Assembly (NCBI GenBank): GCA_015055905.1
Contig: SVHI01000007.1
Coordinates: 1-59,607, forward strand
Source: Clostridiales bacterium
GTDB lineage: Bacteria > Bacillota > Clostridia > Christensenellales > UBA1242
Direction: 5' to 3'
Length of the DNA stretch: 59,607 nt
Shown: piece after piece, positions 23,881 through 32,231 of the stretch
Numbering within the stretch: the stretch's first letter is position 1
Layout: each line of letters begins with the position of its first letter
Made by a program: the position numbers and the translations under genes
Notes under the pieces: model-generated
The model's input: the letters and a program-made list of their open reading frames with translations, nothing else
Databases searched by the model: none
Told to the model about the DNA's origin: nothing

Positions 23881-25068
23881 ATGAAAACTTTGACCTTATC
23901 AATTTTGCAATTCAACAACTTTGTGAAAAGAATCCTTGATGCCGAGGATTTTTTGTCAAACATAAGCGTTTTTGGTGAGGTTACAAATTTTAAAGTTTCG
24001 GGAGGCAATGCATACTTTGATTTGAAAGACGAAAATGCAATGCTTTCGTGTGTTAAGTTTGATGCTAGCACGCTCAATATAAAAAATGGTGACCTTATCA
24101 CCGTTTTTGGAAAGGTTAACTTTTATGTTAAGTCGGGAAGATTGAACTTTATTGTGTCAAGAGCCGAGGCTTATGGGCTTGGTGCGTTATATCAAAACTT
24201 TTTGATGCTTAAACAAAAGCTCGAAACAGAGGGGCTCTTTAGAGAAGAAATCAAAAAAGAAATCCCTAAGTTTTCAAAGAGAATTGGTGTTGTGACAAGC
24301 GAGACAGGTGCGGTTATTCGTGATATTATCAATGTTACAAGAAGTAAAAACCCATACACAGACATTGTTGTTTATCCGTCAAAAGTTCAAGGTGTTGGCG
24401 CTGAAGACGAACTTGTTTCAGGCATTGAATATTTCAACTCGAGAGACGATATTGATGTTATTATTGTTGCTCGTGGTGGTGGTTCACTTGAAGACCTTTC
24501 GCCATTTAATACTGAAAAAATTGTTAGGGGAATTTATAGGTCAAACCTGCCTGTGATTTCTGCGGTTGGTCACGAAACAGATTTTACACTTTGTGACTTT
24601 GCAGCAGACCTAAGGGTTCCAACTCCGTCAGTGGCTGCGGAAGTTGCTGTTTTTGATTATTTTGAGCAGATTGAAAATATTGATGTGACTAATAAAAACA
24701 TTTATTATTTCATAACAAAAAAACTTGAGGAAGATAAGAAAGATTTGCTTGGACTAGAAAGTTTTATTTCAAGCAATTTAAAAGTAAAGATAGTTAAGGC
24801 TAAAACAGACATAGCGCTCAAGATAAAAGACATTGAAAAGATTGTTGAAAATAAAGTTTTGAACAGTAAAAACAGGCTTGAAAATATGATTTCAATGGTT
24901 TCAAAACTTAGTCCACTTGAAGTTTTAAAACGAGGCTTTGCGGTTGTTGAAAAAAGTCAAAAACGTGTGACAAGCGTAAAGGAAGTTGCAGTTGGTGACG
25001 ATGTTGTTTTGAGGCTTGATGACGGAAAGGCTGTGGCTGAAATTAAAAATATTAGTGAGGATAAATAA
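23881..25068 (+). CDS. xseA: Exodeoxyribonuclease VII large subunit
   Basis: Catalytic subunit of ExoVII, which degrades single-stranded DNA. N-terminal OB domain (LSNISVFGEVTNFKVSGGNAYFDLKDE), then the nuclease core with IGVVTSETGAVIRDI, IIVARGGGSLEDLSPFNTE and AVGHETDFTLCDFAADLRVPTPSVAAE. The helical tail binds XseB. 395 residues. The xseB ATG follows directly. Confidence 0.96.
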   Translation: MKTLTLSILQFNNFVKRILDAEDFLSNISVFGEVTNFKVSGGNAYFDLKDENAMLSCVKFDASTLNIKNGDLITVFGKVNFYVKSGRLNFIVSRAEAYGLGALYQNFLMLKQKLETEGLFREEIKKEIPKFSKRIGVVTSETGAVIRDIINVTRSKNPYTDIVVYPSKVQGVGAEDELVSGIEYFNSRDDIDVIIVARGGGSLEDLSPFNTEKIVRGIYRSNLPVISAVGHETDFTLCDFAADLRVPTPSVAAEVAVFDYFEQIENIDVTNKNIYYFITKKLEEDKKDLLGLESFISSNLKVKIVKAKTDIALKIKDIEKIVENKVLNSKNRLENMISMVSKLSPLEVLKRGFAVVEKSQKRVTSVKEVAVGDDVVLRLDDGKAVAEIKNISEDK

Positions 25069-25284
25069 ATGACATTTGAAGAATCATACGAAAAACTTGT
25101 GAAAATTAAAGATTCTTTAGAGAATCCTGAAACAACCTTAGATGAATCTATAAAACTTTATGAAGAAAGCGTTAAGCACACAAAAACTTGTTTAGATTTG
25201 CTTAGCGAAACTGAAGGAAAAATTTCAGTTATCAAAGCTGAGGTTGATAAACTTATTGAAAAACCATTAGATATTCAGGAGTAG
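25069..25284 (+). CDS. xseB: Exodeoxyribonuclease VII small subunit
   Basis: 71-residue helical partner of XseA. FEESYEKLVKIKDSLENPETTLDESIKLYEESVKHTKTCLDLL is the family core. Starts at the base after the xseA stop; recN begins 3 bp later. The ispA, dxs, tlyA and argR genes that usually separate it from recN are absent. Confidence 0.94.
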   Translation: MTFEESYEKLVKIKDSLENPETTLDESIKLYEESVKHTKTCLDLLSETEGKISVIKAEVDKLIEKPLDIQE

Positions 25285-25287
25285 AAT

Positions 25288-26979
25288 ATGCTTCAAAGTT
25301 TAACTATAAAAAACATTGCGCTTATTGATAATCTTACCATTGAACTTGGAAACGGGTTCAATGTTTTGACTGGTGAAACTGGTGCGGGAAAATCACTTAT
25401 TATTGATTCTCTCGCGCTTTTACTTGGCGAAAAAGCCGATAAGAGTTTGATTGCTTATGGTGAAAACTTTGCAAGCGTTGAGGCGGTTTTTACAACAGAC
25501 TCAGAAGAGATTTTGTCAAGGCTTGAAGAATTTGGCTTGGATAGAGAAAACACAATCATTATTTACAGGAAACTTTCAACTGACGGAAAGAACGAGTGCA
25601 GAGTTAATGGCAAGTCGTTTACACTTTCAATGTTAAAGGCAATAACTTCGCCGCTTATGGATTTGCACGGACAGTTCCAACATCAAGAACTCTTGAAAGA
25701 AAGTGTTCAACTTTCAACACTTGATGAGTTTGGAGGCTATGAAATTAAGCCAGTAAAACATCAATTCAAAGAACTATTTTTTAGACTTAAACAAATCAAA
25801 AAACAACTTTCAGGGTTCAACTTTGACAGCAAAGACAGAGAGAAACTTTTGGATATGTATTCGTTCCAAATTAACGAAATTGAAGAGGCTCATTTTGTTT
25901 CAGGCGAAGAGGAAGAACTCAAAGAGTTTAGAATGAAAGTTTTAAACCAAGAAAGACTTGCTGGTTCATTTGACAGAATGAAATCAATCTTAGATTCTGG
26001 TGGAATGGGTCAAGGTGTTGCCGAACAAATCAAAAGGCTTGAAAGAGAGGCTATGGACGTTGTTAAATATCTTCCAGAGCAGAACTCTATTTTGGAGAGA
26101 ATTTCTTCACTTAGATATGAAATTGAGGATATTAAAGAAACTGTTGACGAGGCAAGTGACGGGCTTTATTTTGACGAGTTCACTGCACAAGAAAATGAAA
26201 GAAGACTTGACCTTTTGTCTTCACTGAAAAAGAAATATGGTTCAAGCATTGATGAAATTAATGAGTATTTGGAAAATGTGAAAAAAGAATATGACAAACT
26301 CGTTAATTCAGCTGAGGTTATTGAAAAACTTGAAAAAGAAAAAGACCTTGTTTCAAAAGAACTTTCAGTCAAGGCGTTTGAACTTTCGGCACTTAGAAAA
26401 AAATATGCTGAAGTGTTTGCAGACAAGGTGAAAAAAGAACTTGCAGAGCTATCTATGAAGAATGCAAAGTTTGAAATCAAGTTTGAAACAGTCGACGAAA
26501 ACACTTGTGACGAGACAGGTTTTGACAAGATTGAATTTATGTTCACAGCAAATGCTGGTCAACCACTCAAACCATTAAACAAAGTTGCCAGCGGTGGTGA
26601 AATGAGTAGGTTTATGCTTGCAGTTAAAAATATTACAGCAGATATTGTTTGTGTTGACACAATGATTTTTGACGAAATTGACACAGGAATCAGCGGAGAC
26701 ACAGCAAACAATTTAGCAGTGAAACTTGCAAAGATTGGCACAAATCACCAAGTTATTTGTGTTACACACTTGGCTCAGGTTGCTTGCTTTGGAAAGGAAC
26801 ATTTCTATATTAGCAAGGCAGATGAAAATGGCGTGACAAAAACAAGGCTTTCACATCTTGACAGAGACGGAAGAATTAGTGAAATTGCAAGGCTTATTGG
26901 TGGGGCGATTTCAGACTTTTCAAAGAGCCACGCAAAGCTTATGCTTGAGTCTGGAGAAAATTTTTATAACAATAACTAA
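25288..26979 (+). CDS. recN: DNA repair protein RecN
   Basis: SMC-like ATPase acting at double-strand breaks. Walker A GETGAGKS (29-36), two coiled-coil arms (about 160-230 and 290-370), signature LNKVASGGEMSRFMLAVK and Walker B MIFDEIDTGISGD, then VTHLAQVACFG. 563 residues, normal length. End of the asp23-nusB-xse group. Confidence 0.96.
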   Translation: MLQSLTIKNIALIDNLTIELGNGFNVLTGETGAGKSLIIDSLALLLGEKADKSLIAYGENFASVEAVFTTDSEEILSRLEEFGLDRENTIIIYRKLSTDGKNECRVNGKSFTLSMLKAITSPLMDLHGQFQHQELLKESVQLSTLDEFGGYEIKPVKHQFKELFFRLKQIKKQLSGFNFDSKDREKLLDMYSFQINEIEEAHFVSGEEEELKEFRMKVLNQERLAGSFDRMKSILDSGGMGQGVAEQIKRLEREAMDVVKYLPEQNSILERISSLRYEIEDIKETVDEASDGLYFDEFTAQENERRLDLLSSLKKKYGSSIDEINEYLENVKKEYDKLVNSAEVIEKLEKEKDLVSKELSVKAFELSALRKKYAEVFADKVKKELAELSMKNAKFEIKFETVDENTCDETGFDKIEFMFTANAGQPLKPLNKVASGGEMSRFMLAVKNITADIVCVDTMIFDEIDTGISGDTANNLAVKLAKIGTNHQVICVTHLAQVACFGKEHFYISKADENGVTKTRLSHLDRDGRISEIARLIGGAISDFSKSHAKLMLESGENFYNNN

Positions 26980-27006
26980 CTTATACATAATTTAATAAAA
27001 AACGCT

Positions 27007-27034
27007 AAAACTACTCTATATGAGTGGTTTTTTT
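27007..27034 (+). terminator. Terminator of the nusB-recN operon, overlapping the spoIVB start
   Basis: AAAACTACTC/GAGTGGTTTT (10 bp, one G-T), loop TATAT, then TTTT. The ATG at 27020 that opens the spoIVB frame spans the loop and the first base of the right arm. Confidence 0.7.
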
Positions 27035-28159
27035 AATAAAAAATCTAATGTTTTGCATTTTTTTGCGTTAAAAATAATGGCAGGCTTGCTTTGTTTTTGT
27101 ATGTTGTTTTTGGGTGTAATTAATCCAATTTCGCTAAAAACGACAGAGACTTTGTCTTGCAGTAAAGTTGCAGAAGCCACATTTCCTAGTTTTCAAAAGA
27201 TTATAAAAACCTTGTTTAAAAAAGAGGAAAAGAAAGAACCAGTAACACAAAAAACTTATGTGTATTTGGGTGGGTTTCCGCTTGGGTTTACAATAAGTTG
27301 TTCGGGGGTTGTGGTCATTGCGATTTCGAATGAAAACGTCATTAACTTGAAAGAGGGTGACATTATTAAAAAGATTGAAGGGAGTGATATTTCAAGCGCG
27401 GCAGAAATTTCAAAACTAATTAATAGCGTGGGGTTTAAAAGCGGGGAACTTGAACTTGTTATTGATAGAAAAGGAACAGAGGAACTTGCAAAACTCACAC
27501 CGCAAATAGACAGTGTGACAGGAAAGAAAAAACTTGGAATTTGGATTAGAGATAATTCTGCGGGAGTTGGAACAGTTACTTATATTCGAAAGGATAACTT
27601 TAGGTTTGGGGCTCTCGGTCACCCAGTTTGTGACATTGACACTGGAGCGATTATGCCAGTTTCTTCAGGAAACATATTTAAGTGTAATATTGTTGGTTAC
27701 AAAAAGGGTGAAAAGGGTTCACCTGGAGAACTAAAAGGATTGTTTTTAAGGAATGGTAGCATTCTTGGTTCTCTTGACAAAAACAACGAGTTTGGGGTTT
27801 ATGGAAATTTCCACGAAAAATATTTAGAGAAACTTAACACGGAAGTTGTTGAAGTTGCAGGAAAGAATGAAGTAAAAAGTGGAAAGGCACAAATTAGATG
27901 CACGATTGATGGTTGCGAACCAGCGTTTTATGACATTGAGATTGTTAAAACATATTTTCAATCACAAAAAAGCAATAAGAGTATGTTTATTCGAGTTACT
28001 GACAAAAGACTGCTTGAGAGCACAGGTGGAATCGTTCAAGGAATGAGCGGAAGCCCGATAATTCAAAACGGAAAACTTGTTGGTGCGGTTACTCACGTTT
28101 TTGTGTCAGACCCAACCAAAGGTTATGGAGTTTATGCGGATTGGATGCTTGATAATTAA
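27020..28159 (+). CDS. spoIVB: SpoIVB peptidase
   Basis: Serine peptidase (family S55) secreted by the forespore that triggers pro-sigma-K processing in the mother cell. N-terminal membrane anchor (about 10-37), PDZ domain (GFPLGFTISCSGVVVIA ... LKEGDIIKKIEG), and a protease domain with GALGHPV (H201) and GMSGSPI (S343). 379 residues. The start is uncertain: ATG 27020 lies in the terminator hairpin and has no ribosome binding site; ATG 27077 would shorten the anchor. Spo0A normally follows, and a Spo0A-like gene does. Confidence 0.9.
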   Translation: MSGFFNKKSNVLHFFALKIMAGLLCFCMLFLGVINPISLKTTETLSCSKVAEATFPSFQKIIKTLFKKEEKKEPVTQKTYVYLGGFPLGFTISCSGVVVIAISNENVINLKEGDIIKKIEGSDISSAAEISKLINSVGFKSGELELVIDRKGTEELAKLTPQIDSVTGKKKLGIWIRDNSAGVGTVTYIRKDNFRFGALGHPVCDIDTGAIMPVSSGNIFKCNIVGYKKGEKGSPGELKGLFLRNGSILGSLDKNNEFGVYGNFHEKYLEKLNTEVVEVAGKNEVKSGKAQIRCTIDGCEPAFYDIEIVKTYFQSQKSNKSMFIRVTDKRLLESTGGIVQGMSGSPIIQNGKLVGAVTHVFVSDPTKGYGVYADWMLDN

Positions 28160-28195
28160 TAATGTTCAAAATTATTCAAAATTGTTCAATTATTG

Positions 28196-28223
28196 TTGAT
28201 TTTTGTCGATTTATGAGTATAAT
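28196..28223 (+). promoter_or_regulatory. Promoter of the Spo0A-like gene
   Basis: TTGATT, 16 bp, TATAAT. The predicted transcription start (about 28230) falls on the chosen ATG, so the mRNA would be leaderless. Confidence 0.55.
28203..28210. promoter_or_regulatory. Near-consensus Spo0A box inside the Spo0A-like gene's promoter
   Basis: TTGTCGAT, six of seven matches to TGTCGAA, lying between the -35 and -10. A repressor bound here would block the promoter. The upstream 30 bp also repeats TTCAAAAT/TTGTTCAA. Confidence 0.3.
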
Positions 28224-28230
28224 CTTTGAT

Positions 28231-28710
28231 ATGGACGAATTACAATCTTATTTAAACATTAACATTACATATAGAGACTATTATATTGAACATAACGATG
28301 ACCTTGAAAGCGAAGAACTGACTGCCGAAAAGTTTTATATAAGCGTTAGTGAAGACCTTGACATCGTTTTGAATAACCTTAACATTTTGCCAAGCAAGAC
28401 AGGATATTTGTTTTGGAAAGATGCTGTGTTTTTGTATTTGTTTTCAAGCAAGGCGAAGATTAGTATTTGCAAGGATATTTATCCAGCGATTGCTAAAAAG
28501 CACGAGACCACAACAATGTGCGTTGATAGGGCTATGAGAAGATGTTTTGAAAACGTTTTATATTATGCGTCAAAAAACGAGCATAATTATATTTGTCTGT
28601 ATTTAAAAAATGCGTTGTTGTTTCCACGCAACAGCGAAATTATTGTTAAACTGGTGGAATTAATTTCATCGAAAAAGTTTCAAGAAAACAAGTTAAAACT
28701 GGCAATCTAG
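28231..28710 (+). CDS. Spo0A-type DNA-binding protein lacking the receiver domain
   Basis: 159 residues directly after spoIVB, the spo0A locus. Residues about 43-148 match the Spo0A C-terminal effector domain: KTGYLFWKDAV (Spo0A: GYLYLREAI), KDIYPAIAKKHETTTMCVDRAMRRCFE (Spo0A: LYPxIAKKFNTTASRVERAIRHAIE), and FPRNSEIIVKLVELIS at the end. The first 40 residues are short, acidic and unlike a receiver; no phospho-acceptor Asp domain exists here or in the adjacent frames. ATG 28231 is chosen because it coincides with the predicted transcription start; no ribosome binding site is visible. It would bind DNA without phosphorelay control, unless a separate partner supplies that. Confidence 0.8.
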   Translation: MDELQSYLNINITYRDYYIEHNDDLESEELTAEKFYISVSEDLDIVLNNLNILPSKTGYLFWKDAVFLYLFSSKAKISICKDIYPAIAKKHETTTMCVDRAMRRCFENVLYYASKNEHNYICLYLKNALLFPRNSEIIVKLVELISSKKFQENKLKLAI

Positions 28711-28725
28711 TTTTAACTTGTTTTT
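28686..28725 (+). terminator. Terminator overlapping the end of the Spo0A-like gene
   Basis: A 15-bp stem AAACAAGTTAAAACT/AGTTTTAACTTGTTT with an 8-nt loop and T-run. The stop codon TAG lies in the stem. Confidence 0.88.
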
Positions 28726-28745
28726 ATTTTTGCATAAGATATAAT

Positions 28746-29363
28746 GTGAAAACAAAATTGAATTTATTTGACATTAAGTGCTATTTTGAAAAACGCAAGA
28801 AAACATATTTGCTGGCGTTTGGGTTTATTGTGGTTGGTATTATTGTTGGAATTTTTATTGCGACATCAAGCGAGAGATATTTGTCGCTTTTAAAATCTAG
28901 CGACAAAACCTTGTTTGATTACATTAACGGAAAGATTAGTTTTTCAAAACAATTTTTTAGTTTGTTTTTAAAGTTCTTTTTGCCAATGGTGGTTGTTTTT
29001 GTTGTGTGCCTAAGTTCATACTCGTCATTTTTGGGTTTTGTGTTTTTGGCATATAATGGTGTTTTGTTTTTCCTTAACACTTACGCAATTATTGCTGAGT
29101 TTGGAATAACGGGTGTGCTTAGTTTTGTGTTTTTGATTTTGCCAACAAACTTATTACTTTTTGCGGTGCTAATTTTCTTTTTTGAGGTTTGTTGTTCTAG
29201 GTGTAAAATGGCAAAGTCTTATCGAAACGCATTTTATGGTTTTGGTGAGACGGAGTTTTGGTTTAAACTTTTGCTTGGTGTGATTGTTGGGTTTATTGCA
29301 GCGTTTGTTTTAACTTTTGTGTTTTTGATTGTTTTGAAAAGCCATATTTTTATGATTTATTAA
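28746..29363 (+). CDS. spoIIM: Stage II sporulation protein M-like membrane protein
   Basis: 205 residues with about five membrane helices. LLAFGFIVVGIIVGIFIA, then FLKFFLPMVVVFVVCLSSYSSFLGF, then GITGVLSFVFLILPTNLLLFA fit SpoIIM, part of the SpoIID/M/P engulfment machine. The next gene is dacF; spoIIM and dacF are also close in Bacillus. GTG 28746 lacks a ribosome binding site and follows TATAAT (28740-28745) directly; TTG 28758 is an alternative start. Family call fairly sure. Confidence 0.7.
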   Translation: MKTKLNLFDIKCYFEKRKKTYLLAFGFIVVGIIVGIFIATSSERYLSLLKSSDKTLFDYINGKISFSKQFFSLFLKFFLPMVVVFVVCLSSYSSFLGFVFLAYNGVLFFLNTYAIIAEFGITGVLSFVFLILPTNLLLFAVLIFFFEVCCSRCKMAKSYRNAFYGFGETEFWFKLLLGVIVGFIAAFVLTFVFLIVLKSHIFMIY

Positions 29364-29417
29364 TTTTTTACATATTTTTACAAAATTAGACAAATAATAC
29401 AGGTAAGGAGAAATTTT

Positions 29418-30572
29418 ATGAAAAAAACTATCTGTTTTATTTTGTTTGTTTTTATGCTTGCATTTGGCTTGGTTGTTCCTATGCCAGAGACGACTGCGTT
29501 TGCAGAAAACGCGATGCCAGAAATAACATCAAAGTCGGCTTATCTTGTTGACTATCAAACGGGAACTGTTGTCTTTGAAAAGAATGCTGACGAGAGACTT
29601 CCTATTGCGTCAATGACAAAACTTGCATCGCTTTCGGTGGTGTTTGATTATTTGTCAAAGGGCATTATTAAAGAAAATGATTTAGTCACTGTTACGGAAA
29701 CTGCTGCCGCTGTTGGTGGGTCATCTGCATTTTTGGATGCGGGCTCAAGGTATAAGGTTTGTGACCTTATAAAAACGGTTGTGATTGCATCGGCAAATGA
29801 CAGCACTGTTGCGCTTGCGGAGTTTGTTGCTGGAAGTGAAGAGACTTTTGTGTCAAAGATGAATAAACTTTCAAATTCACTTAGACTTGAAAATACAAAC
29901 TTTGTTAACTCTACGGGGTTGCCTGCAGAAAACCATTATTCGTCGGCAAAGGATATGGTTGAAATTTATAAAACGGTTTGCAACAATCCGTTATATAAAA
30001 AGTATTCAAAAGTTTGGATGGAAGACTTTGTTCACCCAAGTGGGAGAAAGACAGGGCTGGTTAACACAAACAGGCTCGTTAAGACCTTTGACGGAATTGA
30101 AGGCGGAAAGACAGGCTACACAGACAAAGCCAAGTTTTGTTTAACCGCGTCTGCCTCAAGAGGAAACACAAGACTTGTGGGTGTTGTAATTGGGGCAACT
30201 GATAGCAAGACAAGGTTTGCAGAAATGAGCAAACTTTTCAGTTTTGGTTTTGCAAACTTTGAAACAAAGGTTATTGTTAACGGAGATGTTCCAATCTCGG
30301 TTGCAAGTGCAAAAAACGGAAAGAATAACGCTACCGTTTATCCAGAAAAGTCGATTGTTAGGTTTATGCCAAAAAGCGAAAACTTGGAACTTTCAACAGA
30401 CTATGAAATTTATGAAATAAAAGCACCGCTTTCAAAGGGTGAAGTTGTTGGAAAAATGTTTGTGTTCGACAAAAATAATATGGTTGTTGATGAAGTGAAT
30501 CTTGTGACCGATACAGACATTCAAGAGGTTGGATTTAAAGAAAGACTTGAAAAAATTGTTGGATTATGGTAA
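29418..30572 (+). CDS. dacF: D-alanyl-D-alanine carboxypeptidase (DacF-like, PBP5 family)
   Basis: Trims the terminal D-Ala from wall or cortex peptides outside the membrane. Signal peptide (about 1-30, ending TTAFA), catalytic SMTK (S65, K68), SANDS, and GGKTGYTD. The C-terminal domain and an amphipathic end follow. 384 residues. AAGGAG before ATG. It lies after spoIIM, which supports the DacF assignment over vegetative DacA. Confidence 0.85.
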   Translation: MKKTICFILFVFMLAFGLVVPMPETTAFAENAMPEITSKSAYLVDYQTGTVVFEKNADERLPIASMTKLASLSVVFDYLSKGIIKENDLVTVTETAAAVGGSSAFLDAGSRYKVCDLIKTVVIASANDSTVALAEFVAGSEETFVSKMNKLSNSLRLENTNFVNSTGLPAENHYSSAKDMVEIYKTVCNNPLYKKYSKVWMEDFVHPSGRKTGLVNTNRLVKTFDGIEGGKTGYTDKAKFCLTASASRGNTRLVGVVIGATDSKTRFAEMSKLFSFGFANFETKVIVNGDVPISVASAKNGKNNATVYPEKSIVRFMPKSENLELSTDYEIYEIKAPLSKGEVVGKMFVFDKNNMVVDEVNLVTDTDIQEVGFKERLEKIVGLW

Positions 30573-30589
30573 AAGTAAGGGGTGATTTG

Positions 30590-30615
30590 GGCGATTTGTC
30601 TCAAATTGCCTTTTT
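30590..30615 (+). terminator. Terminator of dacF
   Basis: GGCGATTTG/CAAATTGCC with a 3-nt loop and one G-T pair, then TTTTT. Confidence 0.82.
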
Positions 30616-30620
30616 ATATT

Positions 30621-30649
30621 TTGACTTGGGTTGCTATTTTTGATATAAT
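30621..30649 (+). promoter_or_regulatory. Sigma-A-like promoter of the site-2 protease-scpAB operon
   Basis: TTGACT, 17 bp, TATAAT, 19 bp before the ATG at 30669. Confidence 0.8.
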
Positions 30650-30668
30650 CAACCTGTAGGAGACTGAT

Positions 30669-31343
30669 ATGCTATTTTTAAGTGGACTAGGTTCAGGTTT
30701 TGTTGAAGTATTTCTTGCAATAATAGCGCTTTTGATGGCGGTGTTTGTTGCAATTCCTTTTCACGAGTTTGCTCACGCGTTTGCTGCAAAACGTGAAGGT
30801 GACTATACAGCAACTGCTTGCAAAAGATGCACCCTCAGGGGTTTGGCTCACGTTGACTGGACAGGCTTTTTGATGATGTTTTTGTTCGGTTTTGGTTGGG
30901 CAAAACCAGTTCCTGTTGATGAGAGGAATTATAGACGCGGAAACAAGAGCAAGTTTATTGTTTCGATTGCTGGCGTTTTGATGAATATTGCGCTCGGCAT
31001 TGGGTTCTTGTTCATCTATATGTTGATTTATAAATTCTTCCCGGATTTTTATTACACTTCAACATTTGGATATTTGCTTGAGATGTTTTTGTTCTATTCA
31101 ATTTCACTCAACTTTGGTTTGGCACTTTTCAATCTTTTGCCAATTTATCCACTTGATGGGTTTAATATTATTGAAAGTTTCTCAAGAAGAGAAAATGGAT
31201 TCTTGCAATTTATGAAAAGATATTCATTCTTCTTCTTTGTGCTTATTATGATAACTGGTTTCTATGACATTGTTTACGGAAAGGTTATCAATGCTTTAAT
31301 GAATGGACTTATTAAACTTTTTAGTATGATGTTGGGAATGTAG
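30669..31343 (+). CDS. Site-2 protease family (M50) membrane protein
   Basis: Small intramembrane zinc protease, 224 residues, without a PDZ domain. HEFAH (32-36) in a membrane segment and NLLPIYPLDGFNI near residue 155-167 form the metal site. Substrates are unknown; relatives process membrane regulators. AGGAGACTGAT before ATG; scpA starts at the next base after its stop. A site-2 protease before scpA is common in Clostridia. Confidence 0.9.
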   Translation: MLFLSGLGSGFVEVFLAIIALLMAVFVAIPFHEFAHAFAAKREGDYTATACKRCTLRGLAHVDWTGFLMMFLFGFGWAKPVPVDERNYRRGNKSKFIVSIAGVLMNIALGIGFLFIYMLIYKFFPDFYYTSTFGYLLEMFLFYSISLNFGLALFNLLPIYPLDGFNIIESFSRRENGFLQFMKRYSFFFFVLIMITGFYDIVYGKVINALMNGLIKLFSMMLGM

Positions 31344-32231
31344 ATGGAAGAAATTTTAGAAAATACAAAAGAAGAAGTTGTTTCACAGGAACCTGCAAAA
31401 GAGGTTCCAGTTTTTGATGTGACAAAACTTGATAAAAAGTCACTTGAAATTTTGGAAGAAACAGAAGAAGATGATTATAAATTCAAGATTGACCAATTTG
31501 AAGGTCCTCTTGACCTTTTGCTTCACTTGATAAAGCTTACTAAAATTGATATCTGTGACATCTTTTTGTCGGACATCACCGAGCAATATCTTGAAATGAT
31601 GAAAGACATTGATGACGTTGATGTTGAAAAGGCGAGCGAGTTTATTAATATGTCGGCAACACTTCTTGAAATCAAGTCAAAGCACTTGCTTCCTCGAGAT
31701 GAAGAACTTGAACCAGAGGAAGACCCTGAACAAAGACTTATTCGTCAAATTGAAGAGTATAAACTTTTCAAAGAACAAGGCGAAGTTTTGGCTAAGATTG
31801 AAGATGTTAATCGTTTTTATAAAAAGCCAGACAACTCAGTTGGTGAGTTTAAGTATGAACTTCCTGACAAACTTTCAGTTGATGCTCTTGTTAAAGCGTT
31901 CACTGATATTATGCAAAAAATGACAATCAAAGCAGAGGTTGTTCAAGAAAAGAAAATTGAAAAAGAACGTTTTACCGTTGCGCAAAAAATTAGCCAAATC
32001 AAAGACTGGCTTATTACAAAAGAAAAGTTTAGATTTAGTGAACTTTTTGATGGAAGCCATTCAAGAAATGAGGTAATCAACACATTTTTGGCGCTCCTTG
32101 AACTTTTGAAAAGACAATATATAACAGTTTGTCAAAACGAACTTTTTAGTGATATTGATATTGTTAGAAATGAAGACGAAAGTGCTAGGCTTCAAGAAGA
32201 GCCTGCTAGTGAATTTGACGGAGAAGAATAA
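31344..32231 (+). CDS. scpA: Segregation and condensation protein A
   Basis: Kleisin of the SMC-ScpAB condensin. FKIDQFEGPLDLLLHLIKLTKIDICDIFLSDITEQYLEMM is the N-terminal SMC-binding part, with the C-terminal winged helix near 210-275. Both ends carry acidic extensions not seen in Bacillus, giving 295 residues instead of about 250. Its last base is shared with the scpB start (ATAATGG). Confidence 0.94.
   Translation: MEEILENTKEEVVSQEPAKEVPVFDVTKLDKKSLEILEETEEDDYKFKIDQFEGPLDLLLHLIKLTKIDICDIFLSDITEQYLEMMKDIDDVDVEKASEFINMSATLLEIKSKHLLPRDEELEPEEDPEQRLIRQIEEYKLFKEQGEVLAKIEDVNRFYKKPDNSVGEFKYELPDKLSVDALVKAFTDIMQKMTIKAEVVQEKKIEKERFTVAQKISQIKDWLITKEKFRFSELFDGSHSRNEVINTFLALLELLKRQYITVCQNELFSDIDIVRNEDESARLQEEPASEFDGEE

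Noticed and set aside
28740-28745. TATAAT as -10 for a leaderless spoIIM
   Set aside because: It abuts the GTG, so transcription would start after the start codon; kept only as a note on the uncertain start.
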